The position numbers and the translations under genes were made by a program. Positions 55,288 through 64,000 of a stretch of DNA of 64,000 nt are shown one piece after another (within the stretch, counting starts at the first letter, position 1; every line of letters starts with the position of its first letter). The notes under the pieces were generated by a model. The model was not told the origin of the DNA. It did not search any database and was given only the letters and a program-made list of their open reading frames with translations. This stretch comes from Aldrovandia affinis (taxonomy: Eukaryota; Chordata; Actinopteri; Notacanthiformes; Halosauridae): the NCBI GenBank assembly GCA_029706075.1, contig JAINUG010000005.1, forward strand, positions 4,019,001 through 4,083,000, written 5' to 3'.

Positions 55288-56584
55288 CATATGAAAATAG
55301 CGAAATACGAATAGGTTTTTTAGCCCCCCCGTCGACAAAAAACACCCTCCTCAGTAAAATGTCTGAGTGAGCACAGTCCTGACCACTATTATAACAATTA
55401 TTAAAAGACAGTTTAAAACTCGTCCTCCCCAATAAAATATCTGGGTGAACATTTAGAGGAACACCACCACCGCCTGCAAGTCACCACTGCTACCCCTTCC
55501 ACCTGCACCTCGAGGATGAAATTTCTGTATGAGAGCATAAGATACAGATCCAATGGTGGAAACTTTCACAGGTTAAGATGGTAAATGACCAGAAAACTAC
55601 TCGCCCCGGCCAGATGTCTGGACAGCCTTCCTCTGCTCTCACTCGATTCTTTTCCCTTTCAGGAACCCACCAAAGGGACCAAAAACCGCTGGAACACTGC
55701 CGAACCAGAACGCCGCTGCCTGAATCCACTACACACGGAGCAGAGCTGCTGCTGCGTGTTCCACACCTCTTCCAGCCCACTGCTGAGTCACTGCCACCTT
55801 CAATCTTCTGGGAAACTCTCCGCAGCAACACACAAGTCCACAGTATTGTGGCTATTTCCAGCCACAAAGTCTCCATATGCAATCAACCGTTGGTGGAAAT
55901 CACAATCACAGCCATGCCCTCACCCTAGGTCAGGAACTGCCTGACTGCACCGAGCACTGGGGTTTTATGCTTGAGTCCTTAACTCTTTGACCAATCAGCA
56001 CTTCTGCTTTCCTCATCAGTGTTCAATTGGCAAATTGAAAATAGGTAATTCAGTAAGAAACAAAAGGGAACGGTGAAAATTAGGAAGACACCACACATAC
56101 ACACAAGGTTAACATGACACACCATGGAATAAATAAACATTGTACCTCTGCACAAACACAGCAAAGAGAGAGTAAAAAAAACAATTTCCCAAATCAAAAG
56201 AAAATCACACGAAATGGTGATCAATGGGTAAAGGGGGAAAAATATCTAAATAAAAGTCCACAAATCACACCATACAAAAGACGTGCAGAAAGCAACCCAA
56301 AAGAACAAAAAAGAGATCACGACACAAGACATCTGATTTCTTCACCAGTTTTAGTCGCTCTCACAACAATATCAATAATTTTGTTGGTAGACTGATTTTA
56401 CACTCGTTATTAACACTGATTATCATTATTATGATCATTATTATGACTATAATTATTATGTCGACTGATAATTAAAAGTGTAATTACATATGTACACAGT
56501 ATAACTTTTTCTAAATTAGTATAAATTTAACTAATTTAAGTAGTTAAATGTAAAATATTTAAAATTGTCATTTAATTATTTAAC
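55288..56584. other. No gene recognised
   Basis: A more GC-rich block at 55440-55930 gives ~120-residue frames on both strands, but none shows a motif. Adjacent phrases CAGTAAAATGTCTGAGTGA (55352) and CAATAAAATATCTGGGTGA (55430) are an imperfect repeat. Not assignable. Confidence 0.4.
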
Positions 56585-56755
56585 TAACTAATTAATATTG
56601 TCACATTGTCATTATTTCTCCACATTTATTTATATATTTAATTAACTAACTAATTAATATTGTCACATTTTGTCTGTGGTGTGAAATTAGAAATAATTAA
56701 ACCTGTCAACATCATCCATCAAGGCCAGTGAGTGGGATCTAACACTAATCTAATC
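56585..56755. repeat. Inverted repeat, left copy
   Basis: TTAATATTGTCACATTTTGT, CTGTGGTGTGAAAT, CATCCATCAAGGCCAGTGAG and GGGATCTAACA match 63105-63240 in reverse complement. Confidence 0.8.
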
Positions 56756-58036
56756 TTTACTTGATTTCCTTTGCCTACTAAGGTGTTTTGAATATGGTGT
56801 CCCCTGCGCTGGATGTCTATGAGATTTTGTGTGCTGTAGTGGGAGAAATGTTGAGAAGGGTCTGGCTGCAGGAACACAACCACTACAGGGTAACGTCCAC
56901 TCTCACAACACACGGAAGTAGTTTTTTGATCACGCGCGATCATGTTTTTTGATCAGACATGTCTCAACATTGGCTTTCCACGTGACCGCTTTTATTATTA
57001 TTCGCGTCATATTCAAACTCTAGAATAATTTCCACTGCAGCCAACATTGTTCATGAAATAGAGCGAGGGAGCTATCATCCGGCAAAAACTAATTATATGC
57101 ATATTTTATGGAGATGCCGATTTGTACTGGATTAATATTACCAGATAAACTCTGAAATACAGTTGGTAATTTCATCAGGAATTTTTGCTTTGAAGATTAC
57201 AGATATTAAAATCACTGATGACAGCAGTGATCTTTTCAATATGCTGGACTCCGCATTTAATACTAGTCCCATACGAGTACGCCTTTAGTTTAATTGTTTG
57301 CAACTTATAGTACATAAACCACACCCACTCACAACACAAACCATTAAGTGAATAATCACTTCTTCACACTAATTACCACTAATGATCAATTATGGCCTTA
57401 GGAACAACCTTCCGGGCAACAGTTCACACTCTTTCACAACCTGTGAGAGTGGCAAACCTGCCCCGGGAAGGTTCCACTACTCCGAAGACCATAGCCATGC
57501 TGTGGGAACAAAACAGGCAACCCTGCTACTCCCCTGTTGCCGAGACTGATGCACTCCACAGTATGTTCTGTTCACAGTATTTTTTGATAGTATTCAACTA
57601 ATTTATAGTAACAATATATTTGACAATGGTTGTAATTCTTTTGGACTTAATGGCCGTGTTTGGGGTTTTAGCAGTAGACATTTGGGCATTTTAATACAGC
57701 GGCGCAGGAAGATGTTTTGACTTAGGGGTGTTGAAATCTGAAATGAAAAAATATAACATTATAATAACGCAATGGGGGTTGAATAGTATTGTTTTGTATA
57801 TAGTATTGTTTTAGTACTTTCTCTGACCCATTTTTTATCCACTGCTTTTAAACAGACATAGCAATGAACATGATCGGTTTCTTTGACATAATGCAACCAC
57901 TTCCACCTATCAAACCAACCTGGAACATGAAAAAGCTTCAGTGCTGATGTAAGTTACACCATTTAAAGGCATCACCAAAAAAAAAGATTCGACTTTCGGA
58001 TTGAATTCGTTTTATGAGTAAGCTAAAGCTGTTAAG
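56756..58036. other. No gene recognised
   Basis: Short palindromic text TTTTTTGATCACGCGCGATC at 56922 is followed by TTTTTTGATCAG. Otherwise unassigned. Confidence 0.4.
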
Positions 58037-58211
58037 GCCTATACATGCTCGCGCGACTGCAACACGTTGCAGAGGTTGCATTGATGTTGCGTACCTAGCA
58101 CAAGAATCTAACTCGCAACATGCCCTGTAGATGTTGCACAGCATTGATTGGTTGGTTAGCGAATGGAGGCAGAGCTGTCATGGTCATAGTTCATTGAGCT
58201 AGTACATCACT

Positions 58212-58265
58212 TTTTTACATTTAGCATTTTAAGCATTTAGCAGACACTTTTATCCAGAGCGACAT
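58212..58265 (-). mobile_element. L2-type tail scrap
   Basis: TTTAAGCATTTAGCAGACAC and TTTTATCCAGAGCGACAT only; rest missing. Confidence 0.75.
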
Positions 58266-58689
58266 CCAGATTAGGGGAGAAAGATAAAAGCAGCAATTTT
58301 TTCAATTCTGTGAAAAGACCATCCTTCATTTCCCTTAATACATTAACATTATTTTCAAGAGTCGTATGCTGGTTCCTTTGTTCCACGTGAATTTACTCTA
58401 TTATTTTTATGCTATAAAGGTGAGTTGCTCGCACACAAGCTGCTTTCATGACAGGTGTACTTCGCTAAGGTTTTAAAGTCTATTGTACTGACAGTACATT
58501 AAACTTGGAGATTCTGCAAACAACAAACGATCGACTGTGGTCTTCACGCCATTCTAAATTATATATTTAAGGTTGCAAATATCCAGACGTTTTGTGTTGT
58601 GCTTTAGATTACATATAAATGTAATATGTCACTACAACACCTTAATGTGCAGAATATTCAACTAACAAAACAAAGAAAGAGCAGGGTGC

Positions 58690-58850
58690 ATATAAATAAA
58701 TTTAAGCATATAGCAGACACTCTTATCCAGAGCGATTTACTAGATGTGCATTAATACATGGTAAGAACAATCATAGTTTGCACAAGAGATCAGTGAAGTA
58801 ATACAGCGATAGACATTGTTGTTGGCAGCTGCATACAACGATATATACAA
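58690..58850 (-). mobile_element. L2-type 3' tail copy
   Basis: TTTAAGCATATAGCAGACAC, GATGTGCATTAATACATGGT, AATACAGCGATAGACATTG: closest to the copy at 38930. Confidence 0.85.
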
Positions 58851-59010
58851 CAACTGTATATATCTATGTCAACGTTAGCTAAGAAAAACTATCGATATCT
58901 AGCTAGCTAGCTAGATAGCAACCTGGTATCACAGCCAAATAAAGCTCGCTAACAGTAGCTAATGATATAGATAACTAGCTTAAATTGTTCAAATTATGCT
59001 AGTAGGAACA

Positions 59011-59603
59011 TGTGTCGTGGAAATTCTACTATTCAAAGGAAGCAAGACTGTGTTCTTAAAGTTCAAATAATGTTTTATTACTGTTTCGAAACAGGGGAGC
59101 AGTCTAACACTGAGTATCAGAGTATCTCCGACGAGATAAAGGAAATACAACAGTATATATCTTTTACATTCGAGGTGACCATCGCCCCTTGGAGTTTCAC
59201 CCATTGGTCATGGTTGAAACCCCTCCTTTATTGATGGGTCCAGACACACGTTTTACCCTCCCAACATACACATTTCTTGCATACATTAGGATGGGGCAAC
59301 TCTCACACATAACCCAGTAATAACTTTCCATCCGTGTTATTATGATTTATACAGTGCAATAATGAAACGCATTCCCAAGGTGCTCACCTTGACGCTTCCT
59401 GCTCCCCAACCCAAACATGCCTTGTTTCTCATACTTTCATGAGTTGCTTCTCCCAACACTTCTGGCAATATACACTTATCTCTTCCTGACAGGATGGTAC
59501 GCAATATGAGGACAAAATGTTTTGACCTGCTCGTGGAAGCAGAAACAACTCAGTAAAGCTGAAAGTGGCCTGTTCCAAGGCCTAATTAAAATTTTCCCTT
59601 GCA
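59011..59603 (-). mobile_element. Retroviral-type LTR, minus orientation
   Basis: Starts TGTGTCGTGGAAATT like 16641. On the minus strand it begins TGCAAGG after a purine tract (complement of CTCCTCCCTTTT, 59604-59615), has a TATATA box (~59157), an AATAAA signal ~80 bp later (~59075), and ends CACGACACA. Only ~35 bp lie between it and the right end of the surrounding element, so almost nothing internal remains. Sequence similarity to the 16641 LTR is limited to the end and layout, so they are at most related subfamilies. Confidence 0.55.
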
Positions 59604-59757
59604 CTCCTCCCTTTTGTTACTAATGTATGTAATTGCCAAGTGCTCTGCGACATGTTGCAGATAAATGTCGTGTCACAGTCACGTTGCAGTCCCGTTATTT
59701 ACGCAGAAGCATGTAGAGGCCCTTAGAAGTAACTTACATCACCGTTTGGTATTATGA

Positions 59758-60052
59758 CTTTTTTTAAATGTATTTATTTCTATTTTTTTCCAGTTTTTCT
59801 CCCAATTTGGTTGCCAATTATACCCTCTATTTATTTCAATTCACCCTCCCCCAGGAGTCCGCCGCCCGTCCTCCGGGTCGAGACACCATTTCCGGGCCGA
59901 TTTTATCCGCCTCTTCCGAGAAGGAATTCTACCACGGACGCCTTTTTCCTGCTCCTCGATGGACTCATGCCAGCTCACCCTCCCCCCTCTCCCGGAGGCA
60001 GCGTTTGGCTGACGACCAGGGCCGGTCTGGTAGAGACGCAGGTTTCGAACCA
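59758..60052 (-). mobile_element. tRNA-derived SINE with 11 bp duplication
   Basis: On the minus strand a B box GGTTCGAAACC (60041-60051) opens a GC-rich body. The end has AATTGGCAACCAAATTGGGA and an A-rich tail, as in many fish SINEs. TGGTATTATGA is duplicated at 59747-59757 and 60053-60063. The A box seems lost by 5' truncation. Confidence 0.75.
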
Positions 60053-60100
60053 TGGTATTATGATTTTTAACAGACAAAAATAGTGCACTCACTTATTTAA

Positions 60101-61607
60101 CCCTCTGAGGTCCGTGCTAAGCTTTTAGACGTTTTTTGATTTTGGCATGGTCTGATATTTATCTCAATTTCATCAATTTAACACACACTTACTCCAACGT
60201 GTTTGATATTTTTATTTGAAGGACAATCACAGCTACATTTGTATGCCATCAATAGTTTGGTCAGTATCATATGCAGCTTGTAAATAGATCTACAAACACA
60301 CAAGTTAAAAATAGTAAATTTTTCTGCTGTCACAAAAGTTGTGAAAGCACACACTAAACTATAGTGACGAATTGTTTTGCCAATGTGCATTTGTTCATCA
60401 AGGTCTTGGTTATGTAAGGGTGTGAAAACAGTTTAGCACATCTGAGATCTAAATAGCTAAAAACCTGTTTTTATCAGAACTGGTCACATTTATTTCAGGC
60501 TGTGGGAGGGCTAAATGCTAAATACCTGAATATTCATTATTCATTGTCCACACCTCTAAGAACTGTCAGATGGGCCATCTCACTGGGCCATCAGTGTTAT
60601 ATTCTGAGTTCCTGTTCTGTTGTTTTTTGGCCTTTGTTTATTTTTCATTCAGTCCTTATTCATTATTCTTTATCCAGTATTGCATTTTCCCTGTTCTGTC
60701 ACGTTCTGCTCCCTGTCTGTCCTTGTTCCGTTTATTTCGAGATCCACACCTTGTCTTGTCATGCACTTCGGGAGTTTATACTTTTCGGGGTTTTCCGCCT
60801 TCGCTTATTATCTCGTTTTCTTCCTTCTTACTTTCTAGATTGCACTTTGTATATATTAGGTAGATGTGTATAGAACTAACCAACTAATCTACTAACGTTA
60901 GGGATTTAGATTAAGTTACTAACACGCGGAATATGTTTGGCGTCACTAAGACGCGGAATTCATATATTTTCACGAGTATTTGAAAACAAGCTAAATAAAT
61001 AACATTTTAGGCTGTTTGAAAAGTATTCTTCCATAGATCTTGTGTGCATATTGCAATTTGTTACGTTTGCAACACGCGGAATATGTAGTCACGGAATTCA
61101 TATATTGAATATATATAGAGTATTTGATAACATGGCAAATCAAATATAGTTACTTACTCCTCGTCAGTTATTGTCTTCGTCGCTTTTCATCAATACTCTC
61201 AAACACTGCAGCGCAGAAAATCTTTCCATCTTGAATAAAATTGTATGTCTGTATAAATCTTGCTTCAAATTGTCGGGACAGTTTATGTGTTTACGCCGGC
61301 GTTTTCACACATGGCCCCACGCCCCTCCCCACACCTCGCCTAAACTCGCCCCCTAGTTACCATGTCAATAGAAGGGGGACGTTACTACCAGGTAAAAAAA
61401 GAGAGTAAAAGGCAAGGTTTACTTTTGGTCTAATTAACCTAATTTAAAAATCCCATTTGATTTGCCAGTGCTCAAATCGGAAAGTCGCGATTCTAAGGTT
61501 TCTGTCAATGTTTTGCCGCGTGTGTATGATAAAATATCGCGAAGTTAGAAATAGTAATATACTTGTATTGCTGCTTGATCGGCGCCGATCCAGCCGACCT
61601 CAGGGGG
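60101..61607. mobile_element. TTAA-flanked element, PiggyBac-like ends
   Basis: TTAA at 60097-60100 and 61608-61611 encloses CCCTCTGAGGTC ... GACCTCAGGGGG inverted ends. No transposase was found. Inside, 60690-60930 has gypsy-LTR-like text (CTGTTCTGTCACGTTCTGCT, CTAATCTACTAACG), so a piece of LTR related to 22333-23325 may be included. ACACGCGGAATATGT occurs twice (60922, 61071). Confidence 0.7.
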
Positions 61608-61611
61608 TTAA

Positions 61612-62237
61612 AGCGCAATTTTGACACTAACTCCTGCAACTACTCATTGACGAATGGGTCGGAATAACCATTGAAAGGCCTGAGAACCCTCTGTGCACTG
61701 CTTTGGGTGCCACAAAGGACCATATGAATGGGGTGATTAAGACAACAAAGTGCTCCATTTAATAGAGTGATTGTGGTCAAATCGGGTGCTGGGCCTCTGA
61801 GGTTGAGGATAGAGGTATTGGCAATAAGGAAGTGATGGCGCTGCCGTCCATGCAAGCTCCATGCAGCACCTCCCGCAGTCTCACGCCAATTATGACACGC
61901 AGACACAGTCTAATTTCTTTGTCTTTATTTTAAATATGATATACTTAGACTATATTAAAAAAACTGTTCATAAGCACCTGCAGCACCCCTACTTCCAATG
62001 TGTATGTTCTGATACATTGGGTTGGTCTTGATTAGTCATAGGGCTGGTTTTATCAAAAGTACCTGACAACTCTGGTACGGAGTTTTAAATTAAAGCCTCC
62101 AGAATTAAATTAACTGCCTAAAGCAGTATGGGGGTGGATCATGCCAAATATTTGGCAAATGATTGGTGAAAGGCAGCCAGTGTTGTGTTGACAGAGGTCA
62201 ATGATAAGGCCAATGAGCAGAAACAATTTATTTCAGT
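61612..62237. other. No gene recognised
   Basis: An 88-residue minus-strand frame at 61640-61906 has no recognised motif. AT-rich remainder. Confidence 0.4.
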
Positions 62238-62402
62238 CTGCAGCTACCAAGCTGGCATAAAATAAATAATTAGATAGTTAGCCAACTCTGCTGTTAAATA
62301 TTGTAAAACGGCATTGTTTTGACAATATTTTTTTTGACAATATATAACAGCAGAGTTGGCTAACCAGCAAAGTCTTTCTTTTATACAAGCTTGGCAGCTG
62401 TA
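62238..62402. mobile_element. Hairpin MITE
   Basis: GTTAGCCAACTCTGCTGTTA (62278) pairs with TAACAGCAGAGTTGGCTAAC (62346). The outer arms CTGCAGCTACCAAGCTGGCA and AGCTTGGCAGCTGTAG extend the hairpin to ~165 bp. No target duplication was identified. Confidence 0.75.
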
Positions 62403-63104
62403 GTTTTTAACTGCAGCTTCCAAGCTTGCAGAAACTTCAGTGGCTGACTATGTCACGCCAATAGTCTCTTGTAAGGGTTGTGGATCTTCGCTTCCACTAG
62501 CTTTGCCAGTCGCTTCTCTCATTCACCTGCACAGGTGCAATGGGGGTAGGTCTGCTGCAGGTTTCAAAATACAGCCCTCACCAGCCGCTTTGCACAACAA
62601 GACACGATTAGTTTGGTGAGCCAAAGACTGAGGTCCCCAGCCAAGGGAACTAATTATATTCATATTGCTTCACAAGGAGTGACATCACATTCTGTAGCAG
62701 ACGTTCACATGCTAACTGACGTCTCTGAACTATGCCACACAAGCATATCGGTGACTAGCCTGGCAGTGTCAGGGAAGTGTAGCATTCGCTGTATCATTAA
62801 CCTCTGTTGACACATCAGTCAACTCCTTCGACCAATTACCCGTCCCATTTTTGGCACAATCTACCCCCCAATACTATAGTAGTTCGGGCCAGTTTTTTGA
62901 CATGCTGGCACACTGATATTGTCACTAAGCAGGAGATTAGATTTTACAGGTACTTAGCTACTGATCTCTCTACACTAACCTAGCTAGCTAAGTTTGATCA
63001 CATGGTGCTAGTGCTAGCTTCATTATTGCTAGCTTCACTCACATATCATCTGGAATCAACAGAATGAATGGGTTGTTTCGGGCTTTGTACAAAATTCAAC
63101 CAAT
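62403..63104. other. No gene recognised
   Basis: Only short frames. GCTAGTGCTAGC-type runs at 63005-63035. Confidence 0.4.
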
Positions 63105-63240
63105 CAAATGTTAGATCCCGCCCACTGGCTTTGATGGAAGATATTGACATCTATGTATTTAATTATTTTCCATTTCACACCAGAGACAAAATGTGACAAT
63201 ATTAATTAATTAATTAAATATAGAAATAATGAAATACAGT
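63105..63240. repeat. Inverted repeat, right copy
   Basis: Reverse complement of 56585-56755; TTAATATTGTC is followed by an expanded AATT run here. Confidence 0.8.
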
Positions 63241-63930
63241 ACACACGTACATCTCACTTCCGTGTCCAGAACTGGACAGTGGGGAGCCAATGCAGAGAGG
63301 AGAGTAGAGGGGTGACGTGGGTGAACTTTGGCTGGTTGAACACCAGGAAATATAATGAATATGGCAGCAGCGTTCTGGACTAGTTGCAGTGGCTTGATGG
63401 CACAGGCCGGAAGGCCTGCCAGCATTGGGAAAGAAAAGGTTAGTGGGTGTTTTTTTTTTTTTTTTTTGCAGTGGTAGTCCAGACGTGGAGATCACCAGGG
63501 CCTGGACCAGGAGTTGAGTGGCCTCTTGGGTGAGGAACGGTCTGATCCTCCGGATGTTGTGGAGGGAGAAACGGCAGGTCCGAGAGAGCCAGCACCGCTT
63601 GCGATATGGGGCCAATGCAGAGAAGCACAGCTGGTTGTCCAGGGTTACCCCAAGACTCCTGGCAGACTGCCAGGGACGGAGTCCAGACTGAGATCACCAG
63701 GGCCTGGGAGTTGAGTGGCCTCACGGTCTGATCCTTGACGCATCAATCATGGCTCGAGAAGCACAGCTGGTTGTCCAGGGTTCCCAAGACTGGGAGGAAG
63801 AGCAGCTCTGTCTTCCTCCCAGCGAAGGAGCTCTCCTCCCGATGATTGATGCGTCAATTACCGTGGGAAGGCTCCATAGTGTCTCCGTTTTTCTCTATGA
63901 GCAAAACCACCTGTTGATCGCTGCCCTGAG
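63241..63930 (-). pseudogene. L2-type LINE reverse transcriptase fragment
   Basis: On the minus strand RTCRFSLHNIRRIRPFLTQE then TQLLVQALVIS, and MLAGLPACAIKPLQLVQNAA, are the conserved thumb-region text of L2-type LINEs (normally joined by SRLDYCN, here disrupted by a T-run at 63450-63468). The 5' part has a ~150 bp internal duplication: AGAAGCACAGCTGGTTGTCC occurs at 63621 and 63758. GGCCTGG-AG-AGTTGAGTGG occurs at 63500 and 63703. Not functional. Confidence 0.8.
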
Positions 63931-64000
63931 GAGACCATAAAATATATGAATTGACATAACACTGACTGTCCCAGACTCATTAAACACATTTTAAGGCAAA

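Larger units (their letters stand above)
58037..59728. mobile_element. PIF/Harbinger-like element hosting an LTR and L2 tails
   Basis: Left end AAGGCCTATACATGCTCGCG with GACTGCAACACGTTGCAG; right end, inverted, AAGGGCCTCTACATGCTTCT with GGGACTGCAACGTGA. These GGCCTCTACATGC ends are typical of fish Harbinger-like elements. No transposase remains. The interior holds L2 tails at 58212-58265 and 58690-58850 and an LTR at 59011-59603. A 3 bp duplication could not be confirmed. Confidence 0.65.

Noticed and set aside
55490..55944. Three overlapping 116-130 residue frames
   Set aside because: No motif in any of them, on either strand; GC-richer DNA gives long frames by chance.
60502..60873. Overlapping Phe/Leu-rich frames of 72-123 residues
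   Set aside because: Pyrimidine-rich LTR-like sequence inside a TTAA-flanked element; low-complexity hydrophobic translation.

Overview
The window looks like an intergenic or intronic stretch of a teleost fish genome made almost entirely of transposable elements. It is AT-rich, has no operons or dense coding, and carries several families typical of fish: Tc1-like elements, hAT elements, PiggyBac, PIF/Harbinger-like elements, Penelope, tRNA-derived SINEs, L2-type LINE tails ending in TGTAA-like repeats, and Ty3/gypsy LTRs. The species cannot be named from this sequence. No complete host gene was found. The only host-gene candidate is a possible short first exon at 33571-33603, with a good start context and a perfect donor. 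No rRNA, functional tRNA, CRISPR array or other prokaryotic feature was seen.

Layout. 1-1530: non-LTR-like composite with a ~31 bp minisatellite. 1688-4270: decayed hAT (TTF finger, DUF4371, hATC). 5252-6135: Penelope GIY-YIG fragment between inverted terminal copies with a 14 bp target duplication. 6314-7227: deleted hAT with a perfect 8 bp duplication. 8.1-8.8 kb: SINE and Tc1 debris. 10.8-15.4 kb: miniature Tc1, Harbinger-like element, SINE and PiggyBac deletion derivative. 16.6-17.6 kb: retroviral-type LTR. 20.4-25.5 kb: miniature Tc1, Tc1 remnant, solo gypsy LTR, MITE and gypsy gag. 27850-32059: Tc1 element split by a 2.6 kb hAT. 35283-40034: hAT shell with an 8 bp duplication, enclosing a long-TIR Tc1 and L2 pieces. 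41.3-42.9 kb: hATC fragment and L2 fragments. 43549-47771: a 4.2 kb imperfect palindrome carrying two inverted copies of a gene end with a CXC-type cysteine motif, around a spacer reading frame with acidic motifs reminiscent of PIN/XPG nucleases. 47.99-48.99 kb: ~120 bp satellite. 50.4-50.8 kb: fold-back element. 51333-53338: an unassigned 2 kb TIR element holding seven copies of a 14 bp motif. 53342-55287: two Tc1-like elements packed directly behind it. 56.6-63.2 kb: inverted repeats around a Harbinger-like element, a second retroviral-type LTR, a SINE, a TTAA-flanked element and a hairpin MITE. 63.2-63.9 kb: L2-type reverse transcriptase fragment.

The sequences do not work together as a pathway. 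The window is a record of successive insertions whose order can be read from nesting and target-site duplications. Nearly all coding remnants are frameshifted or truncated, so they are annotated as pseudogenes or elements. The two most unusual objects are the palindromic element at 43.5-47.8 kb and the motif-array element at 51.3-53.3 kb. All family assignments come from reading motifs by eye; no database search was possible.
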